Position numbers and translations under genes: made by a program
Shown here: one piece after another, positions 11,931 through 21,608 of the stretch
How positions within the stretch are numbered: the first letter of the stretch is position 1
Layout: the number at the start of each line of letters is the position of its first letter
Source: Flaccisagitta enflata
Lineage: Eukaryota; Chaetognatha; Sagittoidea; Aphragmophora
Assembly: GCA_965153355.1 (NCBI GenBank)
Contig: OZ231128.1
Location: 186,001-250,000, forward strand
DNA: 64,000 bases
Reading direction: 5' to 3'
The notes under the pieces: model-generated
The model's input: only the letters and a program-made list of their open reading frames with translations
What the model was told of the DNA's origin: nothing
Databases searched by the model: none

Positions 11931-12164
11931 TTAAATGTCTTTTTGGTATCTTTTTTTCACTTGTGTTCGTTTTTTTCATTTTCTGTTGCTAAATGGTTGT
12001 CCGTTTGGTGATATGGTTGTTTCTTTTTTGTTTTGTTTTTTGTTTTTTTGTTTTGTTTAACTTTTGATAGCCTTGCCGGTCAGTTGATTTGTTATCAAAG
12101 CTTTTGCTTCAAAGTTTAAACCGAAGTAGCTCCCAAGGTTTAATGGCATATTTAGGCTAATTGA

Positions 12165-12781
12165 GCACCATCCGTTCAAACTACCGCCAGGTGGTTTTCA
12201 GTATTACTCTGGATTTTCCGCTTGTTTACACTCAATATGGACCTCCTGAACAAGAATCCAGCTTCAAAAAAATCTTTCTTGTGGCGCCTTTTGAAAAAAA
12301 TCTAAAATTGATTGTTTTTTCTCTTATTTTGCAGTCAGAATTTTTAGGGTTGTTAGAAGATCTTTTTAGATAGCATATCTGAATTCCTGATAAAATTTCC
12401 TTTCATTTGATAGGTCGCACTATATATTTTTGAAAAAAAATAAAATTTTTAATTTCTAAGCCACCGTTACAAAATGTAATGGTGGCTATAAAATTGAAAA
12501 TTTGATCTCTTTTTAAAAATACATAGTGCGACCTATCAAACGAAAGGAAATTTCATCAGGAATTCAAATATGCTATCTAAAAAGGTTTTCTAACAACCCT
12601 GTAGAATCTGGGTGCAATATAGAATGAAAAATCATCAATTTTGGATTTTTTTCAAAAAGCGCCACAAGAAAGATTTCTTTGAAGCTGGATCCTAGTTCAG
12701 GAAGTCCATCCTGAGTAAATTTAAGCGGAAAATTCAGAGTAATACTAAAAACCACCCGGCGGTAATTTGGATGGATGGTGT
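12165..12781. mobile_element. About 617-bp palindrome, fold-back element
   Basis: Two arms of about 300 bp from CACCATCCGTTCAAACTACC (left) to its reverse counterpart ending GGATGGATGGTGT. The loop is itself a small hairpin (CCACCGTTAC…GTAATGGTGG, 12461-12485). No target duplication seen; non-coding; intronic. Confidence 0.8.
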
Positions 12782-13129
12782 GAGGTATGGACGGACATAT
12801 TGCAAGACACGGTCTAAGGATTTTTCTAAATGTTGATCGATTGATTGATTGTTGGATGAGCTGGTTCATCTATTCTTACACGCATTTGTTTGTTTGTATT
12901 TTTATTCACGCACCTCTTCATTCATTCTTCTCAGTCCCACGGGTTGCAAATATTGACCTACTTGTGCTTGTCGTTGCTTTTCAGTCGCGTGCTACACGAC
13001 TGTGTAAGCCACTTTTTGGTTTGTCGATCCGTCGGTACATCGGTCACATTTGTCCGTTTTTGTTGCAATAGGTTGAAAATTTCAATAGAATGGCAAGAAT
13101 GTAAGAAAATGTTAAAAATTGTCTATTAG
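12782..13129. other. Intron sequence with degenerate R2 fragment
   Basis: 12980-13075 resembles an R2 left end (TTTTCAGTCGCGTGCTACACG, GATCCGTCGG, ACATTTGTCC). No gene seen. Confidence 0.45.
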
Positions 13130-13432
13130 TCTGTCTGTCTGAATTTTTCATGAGTGTGCCGATGCAGGCGACATTGGTTTAATGACCCTATTTTTTTCCT
13201 CTTCTCCATTGTTTGAAAGCATCCTACTGTATGTCTGTTGTTCTGTCTTACTCTGCCCTGAAAGTGCCGATGCAAGCGATATTGGTCTAATGACCATGTT
13301 TTTCCTCCTTTGTTTGACAGCAACATTCTGTCTGTCTGTCTGTCTGTCTGTCTGACTTTTTCTTGGAAGTGCCGATGCACGTGACGTTGGTCCATTGACC
13401 TTGTTCTTCCTCCTTTTGTTTGACAGCAACAT

Positions 13433-13467
<35 letters not shown>

Positions 13468-13743
13468 GACTTTTTCTTGAAAGTGCCGATGCACGCGATG
13501 TTGGTTTAATGACCTTGTTTTTCCTCCTTTGTTTGACAGCAACATTCTGTCTGTCTGTCTGTCTGTCTGACTTTTCATTGAAAGTGCCGATGCACGCGAC
13601 TTTGATTCTAATGACCTTGTTTTTTTTCCTCCTCCTTTGTTTGACAGCAACATTCTGTCTGTCTGTCTGTCTGTCTGACTTTTCATTGAAAGTGCCGATG
13701 CACGCGACGTTGATTCTAATGACCTTGTTCTCTTGTTTGACAG
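13130..13743 (+). repeat. Tandem ladder of intron-end units, each with branch site, pyrimidine tract and 3' splice site
   Basis: Six units of about 100-115 bp. Each has AAGTGCCGATGCA, a TAATGACC-like branch motif, a T/C-rich tract, GTTTGACAG, then CAACATTCTGTCTG. The last unit is the true acceptor and start of the exon at 13744. Units 2-5 have intact copies, with AG ending at 13320, 13426, 13539 and 13647; the first unit is decayed (TTTGAAAGCAT). In units 2-5 the exon-derived TCTGTCTG has expanded into (TCTG)n. In the Ig reading phase, use of the copy at 13647 soon meets a stop codon inside the (TCTG)n tract. Confidence 0.8.
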
Positions 13744-13843
13744 CAACATTCTGTCTGCGAATCTTCGAGTCGTCGGACGGCCGAATTGCACGCCCACCAA
13801 TGCCATCTTGCGTGAAAGAGAAAAAGCAATCTTCTATTGTCAG
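13744..13843 (+). CDS. Ig-superfamily gene, exon linking Ig domain 1 to Ig domain 2
   Basis: An internal exon of 100 nt. The first base completes the Ser codon split by the previous phase-2 intron; 33 codons follow and the exon ends phase 0 before GTGAGT. It encodes the G-strand and linker after domain 1 (Leu-Arg-Val-Val-Gly-Arg-Pro) and the B-strand of domain 2, with Ile-Phe-Tyr-Cys-Gln at its end (Cys codon 13838-13840). The acceptor is TTTGACAG with a CTAAT branch-like site about 30 nt upstream. The same acceptor plus the first 14 exon bases is repeated in tandem upstream. Exon edges do not coincide with domain edges (phases 0, 2, 0), unlike the usual one-domain, phase-1 Ig exons. Confidence 0.75.
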
Positions 13844-13872
13844 GTGAGTTTTCTTTCATCCTGGTTTTTTTT

Positions 13873-13873
13873 A

Positions 13874-13966
<93 letters not shown>
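13873..13966. repeat. (CT)n microsatellite
   Basis: Begins about 30 nt after the donor at 13844 and abuts the LTR-like block. Confidence 0.95.
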
Positions 13967-13967
<1 letters not shown>

Positions 13968-13969
<2 letters not shown>

Positions 13970-14281
13970 CTTGCCCTAGGCTCGGCTGAACCCGGCGCGG
14001 CAGCTACCCATCCCCCCATTTAGGATCGAGCTCCCCCTCATTTATCCTCTTCCTCCCGATTCTCTCTCTCTCTGAGCCTATAAAAGCAGCGTACTTCGTT
14101 CCTCTGTAGCAGTACGCCCCCGGGCATCTCTGGCTGCCATACCAGATTTCCTGCTCTCTTATCAGTGAATAAAGCTTGAGAACCTTAGTTTTGAGGTTAC
14201 TTTCATTCACTTGCGATAAGATTCAGTCTGTTGAGATAGTTTAGTTCAGTCTGGACTTCTCCATCTCTCTAGATAACCCCG
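13968..14281 (+). mobile_element. LTR-like segment (probable solo or truncated LTR)
   Basis: The order fits an LTR: CCTATAAAAGCAG (TATA-like, about 14078), a short GC-balanced stretch, GTGAATAAAGC (polyadenylation signal, about 14168), then a TGGCGCCCAA primer-binding-like site at 14282. The 90-bp spacing from TATA to AATAAA is that of a compact R region. The left edge is lost in the (CT)n tract ending at about 13966, and no second LTR or reverse transcriptase frame is present. It lies inside the Ig gene intron after 13843. Confidence 0.45.
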
Positions 14282-14299
14282 TGGCGCCCAATTCGTGGC
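14282..14299 (+). other. Retroelement primer-binding-site-like sequence
   Basis: TGGCGCCCAATTCGTGGC directly follows the LTR-like block. TGGCGCC is the commonest start of a tRNA-complementary primer-binding site in LTR retrotransposons. The exact tRNA cannot be assigned here. Confidence 0.4.
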
Positions 14300-14478
14300 T
14301 CTTCCTTTTTCCCAGTTTTTTTTCCCCAGGTGTTGCGATCGCAGGGCGTGAACGAGAGAGGACCCAAATCGCGGGAGAAGAAAATCCCTGGAGAAACCGA
14401 TCGAAATTCTAAGAAGCCTTTTCTCCACGACCTGGAGAATTGAAAGACCGTATACGGGCTTTAACAAGCCATCACCAT

Positions 14479-14532
14479 CACCTTCACCTCCACCTCCACC
14501 TCCACCTCCACCTCCACCTCCACCTCCACCTA
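14479..14532. repeat. (CTCCAC)n hexanucleotide repeat
   Basis: About nine copies; begins CATCACCATCACCTTCACCT and becomes pure. Confidence 0.9.
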
Positions 14533-14654
14533 CCCGAGACCAATAGGACATGATACAGGGTCATACTCTGGGTCCTGGAGGCAGCTCGTGAAGAATACAC
14601 GAAAAATCCATTAACTACGCCACAGTATAGCCCCGACAGGGCCTTCCTTGGGAC

Positions 14655-15053
14655 ATGATACAGAGCTATACTCTGGGTCCCCAATGCAACGTGATAGAAA
14701 TGACCGGTAAAATGCCAGTTGCAATGCCAGATGAACTGGCAGGTGGAATGCCAGATGGAAGGCATGGAGTGTTAGTTGATAACACTGGAATTAGGCGAGA
14801 CAGCGATGCAAATGGCTTACCATGCAAGATGTCGGATAGAATGAAGAATGACTTTAGTCCTAGAAGACCATTGCTAAAGCGTCAGAATGCCGACAAGAAT
14901 GCTTCGGGACCAAAATGCAAGGCCTACTGGTGGAGGAGACATGTTGGGAAGAAACCCAAGTACCGAAGCATGGACAAGAGATGTCCCGAGCATGTAATCT
15001 GGGAAGACGACAACCCAGATTATGCTCTACACATTTTGGAATCATGGCCCTAA
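14655..15053 (+). CDS. Unrecognised ORF of 132 residues downstream of LTR-like segment
   Basis: An ATG-to-stop frame with ordinary amino-acid composition, unlike the low-complexity frames around it. It is Met/Pro/Gly-rich at the start, basic in the middle, then contains Tyr-Trp-Trp-Arg-Arg and ends with an acidic/aromatic stretch finishing Ser-Trp-Pro. No domain is recognised. It lies about 370 bp downstream of a primer-binding-site-like sequence, so it may be a degenerate retroelement 5' ORF fragment, but no gag zinc knuckle (C-x2-C-x4-H-x4-C) is visible. A 36-bp near-direct repeat (14545-14580 and 14650-14685) overlaps its 5' end. It could also be a chance frame. Confidence 0.25.
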   Translation: MIQSYTLGPQCNVIEMTGKMPVAMPDELAGGMPDGRHGVLVDNTGIRRDSDANGLPCKMSDRMKNDFSPRRPLLKRQNADKNASGPKCKAYWWRRHVGKKPKYRSMDKRCPEHVIWEDDNPDYALHILESWP

Positions 15054-15794
15054 ATGGCATGATGAACCGCACGAAATGGTGGTCATGCGAAATGTTTTGA
15101 CCTAAAATGTACATATTTCCATAGCATGTTTTGCATTCTTAGTATAAAACACTTTTATCAAGAAGACCATACCTGACAAATCTTCGACGTTTTGTAATGT
15201 TTTTGTAATCATGGAAGGAAAGTCTTGGCAATGCAGTAGAAAAATAATGATATTATATAGAACTTTGTAGATTTCGGAACTATGATAACCCTACTTATGC
15301 TTAGATTTTTTGATTTTTTCAACGTTTTCTGCAAGGCTTATGGGCTTATGGGCAATCTGCAAGTTGCATAGGCTTGTGGGCTTATAGGCAATCTGCACAG
15401 GCAATCTGCATAAGAAAAGCGATAAATGAAATGTAGAAAGGGAGGAAATCAATATGACCAATACCGATGACAAGGCGCGAAAAGACGCAAAAGGGCGAAA
15501 AATAACGGCGACAATTTAATGAAAGCAACATAAGTATTGTGAAAAGTGAGAATGAAGATAAAATGAAATAGAAAATAAAAGAGAAGATGACGGGATAAAT
15601 GGAGACGATGGGTCTGAATGATAATAATGATGGTCATAGATAAATTTCATGATATTGATGTTGATTATGATATTGATTTCGCTTTAGTGCTGACAGAGCG
15701 AAATGGCGAAACTGAAAAAAAATCATCACTCCATACCTTGTGAGTTTTGGAAAGCCTAAACTCCGATTTGCTTGACCTAGTAACAAACGTCATC
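15054..15794. other. No gene seen
   Basis: AT-rich. A short tandem duplication occurs at 15343-15408 (GCTTATGGGCAATCTGCA-like units). Confidence 0.4.
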
Positions 15795-15922
15795 GCAGCT
15801 CAGTCACAAGTTTTTAAACCAGAGCACGAGTTTGGTCCCCCCCCCCCCGCCCCCGCCCCCATCTCCCTCCAGACTGGGCTTTCCGATAAAACCAGACCCA
15901 TCTTTTCATCATTTGACCGAAG

Positions 15923-16146
15923 GTTTTTAGTCGCGTGCTACGCGACTCTACACCCCGCTTTGTCGGTCCGTCCGTCGGTCCGTCGGTCCATCCGTCGGTC
16001 CGTCGCATTGGTCTGTCACACTTTACCTTTTTGGGTTTTTGCGGTCTATGGCCTCACTGCTCCTGCCCAAGTGATCAAGTGACATCAAATACAGCCCCTG
16101 CCCACCCGCACGCGACTGGGGTGGCCATGTGTCTGGCCTTGTTATA
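15923..16146 (+). mobile_element. R2 element, full copy
   Basis: TTTTTAGTCGCGTGCTACGC and GACTCTACACCCCGCTTTGT lead to a (CGGTC/CGTC) array, then ACACTTTAC, GCCTCACTGCTCCTGCCCAA, GATCAAGTGAC, GCCCCTGCCCACCCGCACGC and ACTGGGGTAGCC-like sequence, ending in GGCCTTGTT. AGTCGCGTGC near the left end and GCACGCGACT near the right end are subterminal inverted repeats. Comparison with uninterrupted host units places the edges here. Non-coding. Confidence 0.8.
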
Positions 16147-17020
16147 ATCCAGATCACCAGTTTGGGTGGCCTCAAAATTCACGATGAGTTTGATCTACCA
16201 CTGGGTCAACACTTAACCTCGACTTTTCCAGACACAACATTACAAGAAAAACAGACCTAAATCTCAACAAATCATTTGACCAAAGGATGTCTAAAACAAA
16301 TCACAAACTTGGGTGGTCTTAAGATTCACAATTGAGTTTGCTCTACCACTGTGCCATCATCTAACCACTGGGTCATGGCTTCATCTCCCCTTTTCCCAGA
16401 CGCACGTTACAAGAAAACCGGACCTTTCTTTCGTCAATTTTGCCAAACCCTCTTCAGCACCGAATCATAGTTGTAAATTTTGTCCACTGGTCCATAACAT
16501 GAAAGAAATTCATGCTTTGGCGCACTGCCCCTTTCGAGGATTCTGCGTGGCCCAAATTAGTCAATTGGTCTGTCTGTCCATCATTGGTCCATAACGAAAG
16601 AAAGAATGTTTCATCTTTTGACGCCACTGGTCCTGCCCCTGCCGATTCTTTGGATATCTTATATCACCGCCCCTGCCCACCTGCATGTGATTTGGACAGG
16701 TGTCAGCTAATAACGTGACTTGAATTCTGCCTGAACTGCGAAATTGACAAAGCTGTAAACAATCTATCATCGTTGTTGACGGGAGTGTTAGAGCTGCTTT
16801 CCTCACTGCCACTTTACTGAAAGCATTCTTGGATCAGGAATACAGATGTTTTCCCCTTTTTCTGACTGTCTCTTTTCGGACGCCGCTTCCCAAGAAAACC
16901 AGACCTTTCTCTCATCATCAGATCCTTTGACCAAAGTGACTTGAAAACCAGATCAAAAGTTTTGGTGGTCTCAAGATTCACAATTGAGTTCGATCTACCG
17001 CCAGGTCATCACTTAACTTC

Positions 17021-17222
17021 CTTTTTTAGTCGCGTGCACGCGACTCTACAACCCGCTTTGTCCGTCGGTCGGTTGGTCGGTCGGTTGGTCCGTCACACTT
17101 TACTTTTTTTATGATTTTATTTCTTTGACCTCACTGCTCTTGCCCAAATGGTCTGGTGACCTCAAAGATGGCCCCTGCCCATCCGCACGCGACTTTGGTA
17201 GCCGTGTATCCGGCCTTGTTCT
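17021..17222 (+). mobile_element. R2 element, full copy
   Basis: TTTTTTAGTCGCGTGCACGC and GACTCTACAACCCGCTTTGT, then a (CGGT)n array, and CGCACGCGACTTTGGTAGCC with GTGTATCCGGCCTTGTT at the right. Inserted in a dispersed host unit (compare 16200-16240). Confidence 0.8.
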
Positions 17223-17290
17223 TGACTGGGTTTCCAGACGCTTCTCATCAAACTCATCGTAAATTCAGCCATCTTTGGTCGCTCGATGCC

Positions 17291-17717
17291 CGGCTTAGAG
17301 TGATTGGACTGGCATCGGCCCTTTAAGGCCGCTGTCCACAAAGGCACATTTTAATCAGCAGTCCGTCGGTCCGTCGGTATGTTGGTTGGCCAAATTAGTA
17401 TATCCTGCTTGTTTTTGGCTCCTGCCAAAGTAACTGACTCCCACATCATTGCCCCTGCCCACCCGCGCGCAGCTGGTGCGGCATTTTTGCGGCATTTTGA
17501 CCTAGACATTGACACTGCGGCATTTTTGACCTAGATTCAAGTCAGCCATCTCAGAAAATGACTGACCCCCACCGGCTGCATCTGGACTTCGTCGCCATTC
17601 TTTTTAAAGCATTTGTGACATCTTAACCTGGGCCCGACTGAAAGCCAGTCATTCTCGTGAAATTTCTTTATCAACAAATGTCAAATTCGCAAACTCATAA
17701 TTTGCACCGAATCTTCA
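17291..17717. other. R2-like fragments, no gene seen
   Basis: 17355-17475 has GTCCGTCGGTCCGTCGG and GCCCCTGCCCACCCGCGCGC in R2 order but diverged; unique AT-rich sequence follows. Confidence 0.4.
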
Positions 17718-17852
17718 TCATCATCATCATCGTCGTCGTCGTCATCGTCGTCGCCATCGCCGTCGTCGTCGTTATCATTATCATTATCATCATTATCATT
17801 GTGATTTATCCGTCTCTCTCTCTGTCTCTGTCTCTGTCTCTGTCTCTGTCTG

Positions 17853-17930
<78 letters not shown>
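17718..17930. repeat. (ATC)/(GTC)n then (CT)n microsatellites
   Basis: Trinucleotides at 17718-17800; (CTGTCT)n and (CT)n at 17812-17930, ending 11 nt before the probable exon at 17942. Confidence 0.95.
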
Positions 17931-17941
17931 GTTGCTAACAG

Positions 17942-18020
17942 AATGACCAGGCTGGCGTTTATTTAGAGAGAAAAGAAGATGGAGGAGGAGACGCAGGGAA
18001 AGGCGATAAAGAAGGGGAAG
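17942..18020 (+). CDS. Ig-superfamily gene, probable exon continuing Ig domain 2
   Basis: A candidate internal exon of 79 nt with an acceptor (GCTAACAG, behind a 118-bp (CT)n tract) and a donor (GAAG before GTGAGA). It starts phase 0, as required by the exon ending at 13843, and ends phase 1. In that phase it reads Asn-Asp-Gln-Ala-Gly-Val-Tyr-Leu-Glu-Arg-Lys-Glu-Asp-Gly, which lines up with the post-Cys stretch of domain 1 (…Ala-Val-Trp-Ile-Lys-Val-Thr-Asp-Asp-Gly), with Tyr in place of the core Trp. The rest is Gly/Lys/Glu-rich and runs into an intronic (GAA)n array. Phase agreement and the domain alignment are the main support; the next exon was not found. Confidence 0.45.
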
Positions 18021-18152
18021 GTGAGAGAAGAAGAAAAAGAAGAAGAAGAAGAAGAAGAAGAAGAAGAAGAAGAAGAAGAAGAAGCAGAAGGTGGGAAGAA
18101 GAAGAAGAAGAAGAAGAAGAAGACGAAGAAGAAGAAGAAGAAGAAGAAGAAG
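18021..18152. repeat. (GAA)n microsatellite
   Basis: Two GAA blocks split by GCAGAAGGTGGG; directly follows the probable donor at 18021. Confidence 0.95.
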
Positions 18153-19717
18153 ATGATGATTATAAAAGCTGAGAGGGATGGCGAAAGATAATGAGGAGGA
18201 AGAGAAAGGACGAAGGAGAGAAGTAGGAGTAAGAGGAGAAGGAGGATAAAGAGGAGAAGTGTTCGAATAGGAGGCATAAGAGGATCGGAGAGGGGGAGGG
18301 GGGAAGAAAAAGAGTAAGAATCGTTTAGAGAGATGAAGCCGGCGTCGGTGGGCGTGGCGGCAAAAGTAGGACGGACAGAGAATCGAGTGGGCTCCCAGCC
18401 TGGAGGCCAATTGCCTTCAAATTTGTTCAGAGTACCCTCCATGTTATTTTTCCCCATGTTATTTTTCCCCCTCCCATGTTTTTTTTTCTCTTGGGCGCAG
18501 GCGAGAAGAGGAGGGGGTGGGAGATGGTGTGGGTCTGCGGGAGGGGGTTGCAGGGGTAAGATGACACTTGACAGAGACAGAGAGAGAGAGAGAGAGACAG
18601 ACAGAGAGAGAAAGAGAGACAGACAGACAGACGGTCAGAGAGGCAGAGAGGCAGAGACAGAGGCAGAGAGAGAATATCATAGACAGAGAGAGAAAAACAG
18701 ACAGACAGATTGGAGCTGACAATCTAAATCTACATCTACATCTACATTTATGTACTTAGGCTGAGGCTCAGAAGTTGTATTACAAATCAGCCTGTATACA
18801 CAGAGGAACAGACACAATGTCATAATCATTGTCACAAGATTTTATCTCTCATGGTTCATTTGCCACATATATCTTCGATAAACTAAAAACTATTATTGTC
18901 TAAAAAATGAAGTTTTGACCAAATCACCATCTTCGCAAAAGATGTGAGACATGAATTTTGTAAATTTGGAGAAAAAGTAGTGATGGGCATTGGGCAATTT
19001 AGGGCTAAAACATTGTCATACATCAATTTTTTGGGTTGTTTTCGTGACTCTCTTTCAAAGATGAGACCTGCCAGTATCAATATAACCAAATTGATTACTA
19101 GGCTTTTGAAAAGTTACCTAGGTGAGGACTCTCTATTTTTTTTTTTGCCCAAGAATAGGTAAAAATTCATGAGATTAGGTTAACAGTCGGTGTAGGTTTT
19201 CCATACTTGATGTTGTGACAATAATTATGAGACAAATGTTAGACAGAAAAACATGACATACAGCCGGAAATAAGGACGATTAGTATAAGAGACAGATAAA
19301 AAGAATTACGATTAGACAGACGTACAGACAGACGGAGACGGGAGCCGGGGGGAAGTACATGTTAGACCAACACTGGCAAAGTAAAACAAATAGTCTGTAG
19401 TTAGACAAAATGCAAATCAGACAGATAGAGAACCGCAGACGAGACGGAGACAAAAGGAGACGATGAAAAAAAGAAATGAAAAAAAAAAAGAAAAGAAAAA
19501 AAAAGAGAAACTGAAACAAGGATGACAATGATAGACCAAATAATGGACAAAGAAGAAAAGCTATTTATGACTCTTTTACGACTGGAGCCGCCCTAATGTC
19601 GATGGGTGTTCCCTTTTAGAGTGCTTGACACAGCAATATTTAGTCAATGCCATGATCATTGCGTTACGTATTCTAAGAGAATAAATAGCGTCGGGGTGTT
19701 CATTTTGCTTATGACTT
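18153..19717. other. No gene seen; purine-rich tracts
   Basis: Purine-rich to 18330; C/T runs at 18440-18500; (AGAC)/(AG) at 18575-18715. 19150-19205 carries the unoccupied copy of the sequence into which the MITE at 21213 inserted. Confidence 0.4.
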
Positions 19718-19807
19718 GTTTTTGTTTTTGTTTTTGTTTTTGTTTTTGTTTTTGTTTTTGTTTTTGTTTTTGTTTTTGTTTTTGTTTTTGTTTTTGTTTT
19801 TGTTTTT
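19718..19807. repeat. (TTTTTG)n hexanucleotide repeat
   Basis: 15 copies. Confidence 0.95.
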
Positions 19808-21120
19808 TTTGTTGTTTTTGTTGTTTTTATTGTTTTCAGTTGTTTTCTTTATTCTGACTCTGATGTTTTTGTTTTGATATTTTGTTGTTTTTACTACAGG
19901 AGTGTGTCACATCAGCAGGACAAAAGCGATGTTTTTAACTAGAAGTAAAAATCATTTTAAAACTATTACAAAGATAACTGAACTGATTTTGAATGATACA
20001 GACTTTTGCTAATCATGGTTAACATATGTCCTCAGCAAGACCATGAAAAAATGCCTTTTTTTAGCAAAAAAATGCTAATTTCTATAAATTCAGGATTTTC
20101 ACTTAGATTTTTTTCAGTCATATTCACATATAGATGACAAAAATGGTCAGAAATGTTTATCAGTTACATTAGGACACTGAAGATTGGGATTCCCTCATGA
20201 CCTTTGTCAAAATTGTATCATTCAATATAATTATTGATACATATCAATACACATAAAACTTTTTGTGTCAAACACAAAGTCTCTGGACTAACCAATATTG
20301 TACAATTTTCTCATTTTTTTGCAGAGGTATGATTCTACCTCACAATATCTTTAATTCAAGACCATTGCCAGGATTGTGGCACCATTTGTTTGAGTAGAGT
20401 AGGATAAAGATGCTTGTCAGCCCATACAGTAAAACAAGCAAAAAACTAAAAGTAAAAGCTATACTTTGGCACAAACAATACAAAGGTCAGTTTACTGTGG
20501 CAAACCTTTGGCAAAAAGCCTGAATATAAAAATTGTTTTTTTTAAGAGCTTTCTGAACTGTTCTGAATCGTTCACCCGTTTCTAAAGCAAAATGTCGTTT
20601 CTTTTGTCCTGTTTGGCGTGGTACTCCCTGTATTGATCCGATTCTCGTCTTTTCAATGAAGACTCGTCTCTCAACTAGGAGTTGACATGGAGTTTTCTTG
20701 ATGATTTTCAGCTGATGATAACAAAGGACATCATGACAAGGAATCTGACACAAATCTCTCGGTGAATGCGTCAACTGTAAGGGCATTCTGGATTAAAATG
20801 AAAATGAAAAAGTTCGAACAGCATCCTCGGGCGCCAGCGGCACCCCACAGAGGAAATACAACCAATCGCGCTAACATGAATATTGTGAATTGAGTACCCC
20901 GAGGCGAGGTTACTTCTACTCAAACTTATAAAGAGATAGCCACCCTTCACATCAAATGGCAACTTCATTGTAGAAATCGAATTACTGTACTACGGAGTGT
21001 TTTAACGACAAGGATTAAGTGAAACCTATTGTGATTCCACATAAAGAAAAAAAAAAAAAAACAGGGCATGGATCTCTACAGTCCGTATGAAACAAATCCA
21101 AGTGTGAAATTGAAAACGCG
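19808..21120. other. No gene firmly seen
   Basis: AT-rich. A possible acceptor (TTTTTACTACAG ending 19899) opens 37 codons in phase 1; see rejected list. The rest shows no recognisable domain. Confidence 0.35.
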
Positions 21121-21180
21121 CACTTCCGCCCCTGCCCACCCGTCCGCCAACTGGTATTGGCCATGTATCCGGCCTTGTCT
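21121..21180 (+). mobile_element. R2 element, right end only
   Basis: CGCCCCTGCCCACCCGTCCG … GGCCATGTATCC … GGCCTTGTC; left part missing. Confidence 0.7.
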
Positions 21181-21212
21181 TGCCTAAGAATAGGTAAAAA
21201 TTCATGAGATTA

Positions 21213-21606
21213 CAGAGGAAGGAGACTTATAAGATGTGAACCCCCTAGAACTGCTTTTATATGACTTAAACTACAGCAATAATAATAGATTTCAATATTT
21301 GCTGTTAAAGATTATGACTATACAAGTGGCGCCACCAGAGCGATTTTGCAATTTCCATTCCAGTCTCAAATTATAATGGAAAATCCTTGATTTTATGAAC
21401 TTATAATAATAGTTAATTTCAATACTTTATTAAGCTATATCTTGACTTAAAAAACAAAAATGAAAAATCGCTCTGGTGACGCCACTTGTATTAATATAAA
21501 CATTTTTCCTCTACCTTTAGAATGTCTATAATCTAATCAGTTAGAGCTGTAGGTGGGGGTGCTACAGTTTTCAGGGGGTTCACACCTTATATTAACCTTC
21601 TGTCTG
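21213..21606. mobile_element. 394-bp fold-back MITE with TA duplication and empty-site paralogue
   Basis: Ends CAGAGGAAGGAGACTTATAA… / …CCTTCTGTCTG, with inner inverted arms (ACAAGTGGCGCCACCAGAGC and its reverse, about 21330 and 21468). TA flanks both sides (21211-21212 and 21607-21608). The same flanking sequence without the insert is at 19150-19205, with a single TA at 19176-19177. This is strong proof of insertion with TA target duplication (Tc1/mariner-type). Confidence 0.9.
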
Positions 21607-21608
21607 TA

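Larger units (their letters stand above)
15795..17290 (+). repeat. Dispersed tandem units (TTTGACCAAAG / TTCACAATTGAGTT), about 4 copies
   Basis: Units share CATCATTTGACC(A/G)AAGG, TTGGGTGG(C/T)CT, AGATTCACAATTGAGTTTG, TCTACCACTGGGTCA and CCAGACGC…CAAGAAAACC (about 15815, 16160, 16300, 16870-17010, 17235). Two copies are split by R2 insertions at 15923 and 17021, while others are uninterrupted, which helps to set R2 boundaries. Confidence 0.65.

Noticed and set aside
13130-13743. CRISPR-like array
   Set aside because: Units are about 110 bp, lack unique spacers, and contain splice signals and (TCTG)n in a eukaryotic intron.
19900-20013. Possible last exon of the Ig gene after TTTTTACTACAG
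   Set aside because: Phase 1 fits and 37 codons are open, but the peptide is AT-driven and lacks the expected D-x-G-x-Y-x-C; evidence too weak.
20487-20968. Two minus-strand frames of ordinary composition
   Set aside because: No start or splice support, no domain, and surrounding sequence is AT-rich non-coding.
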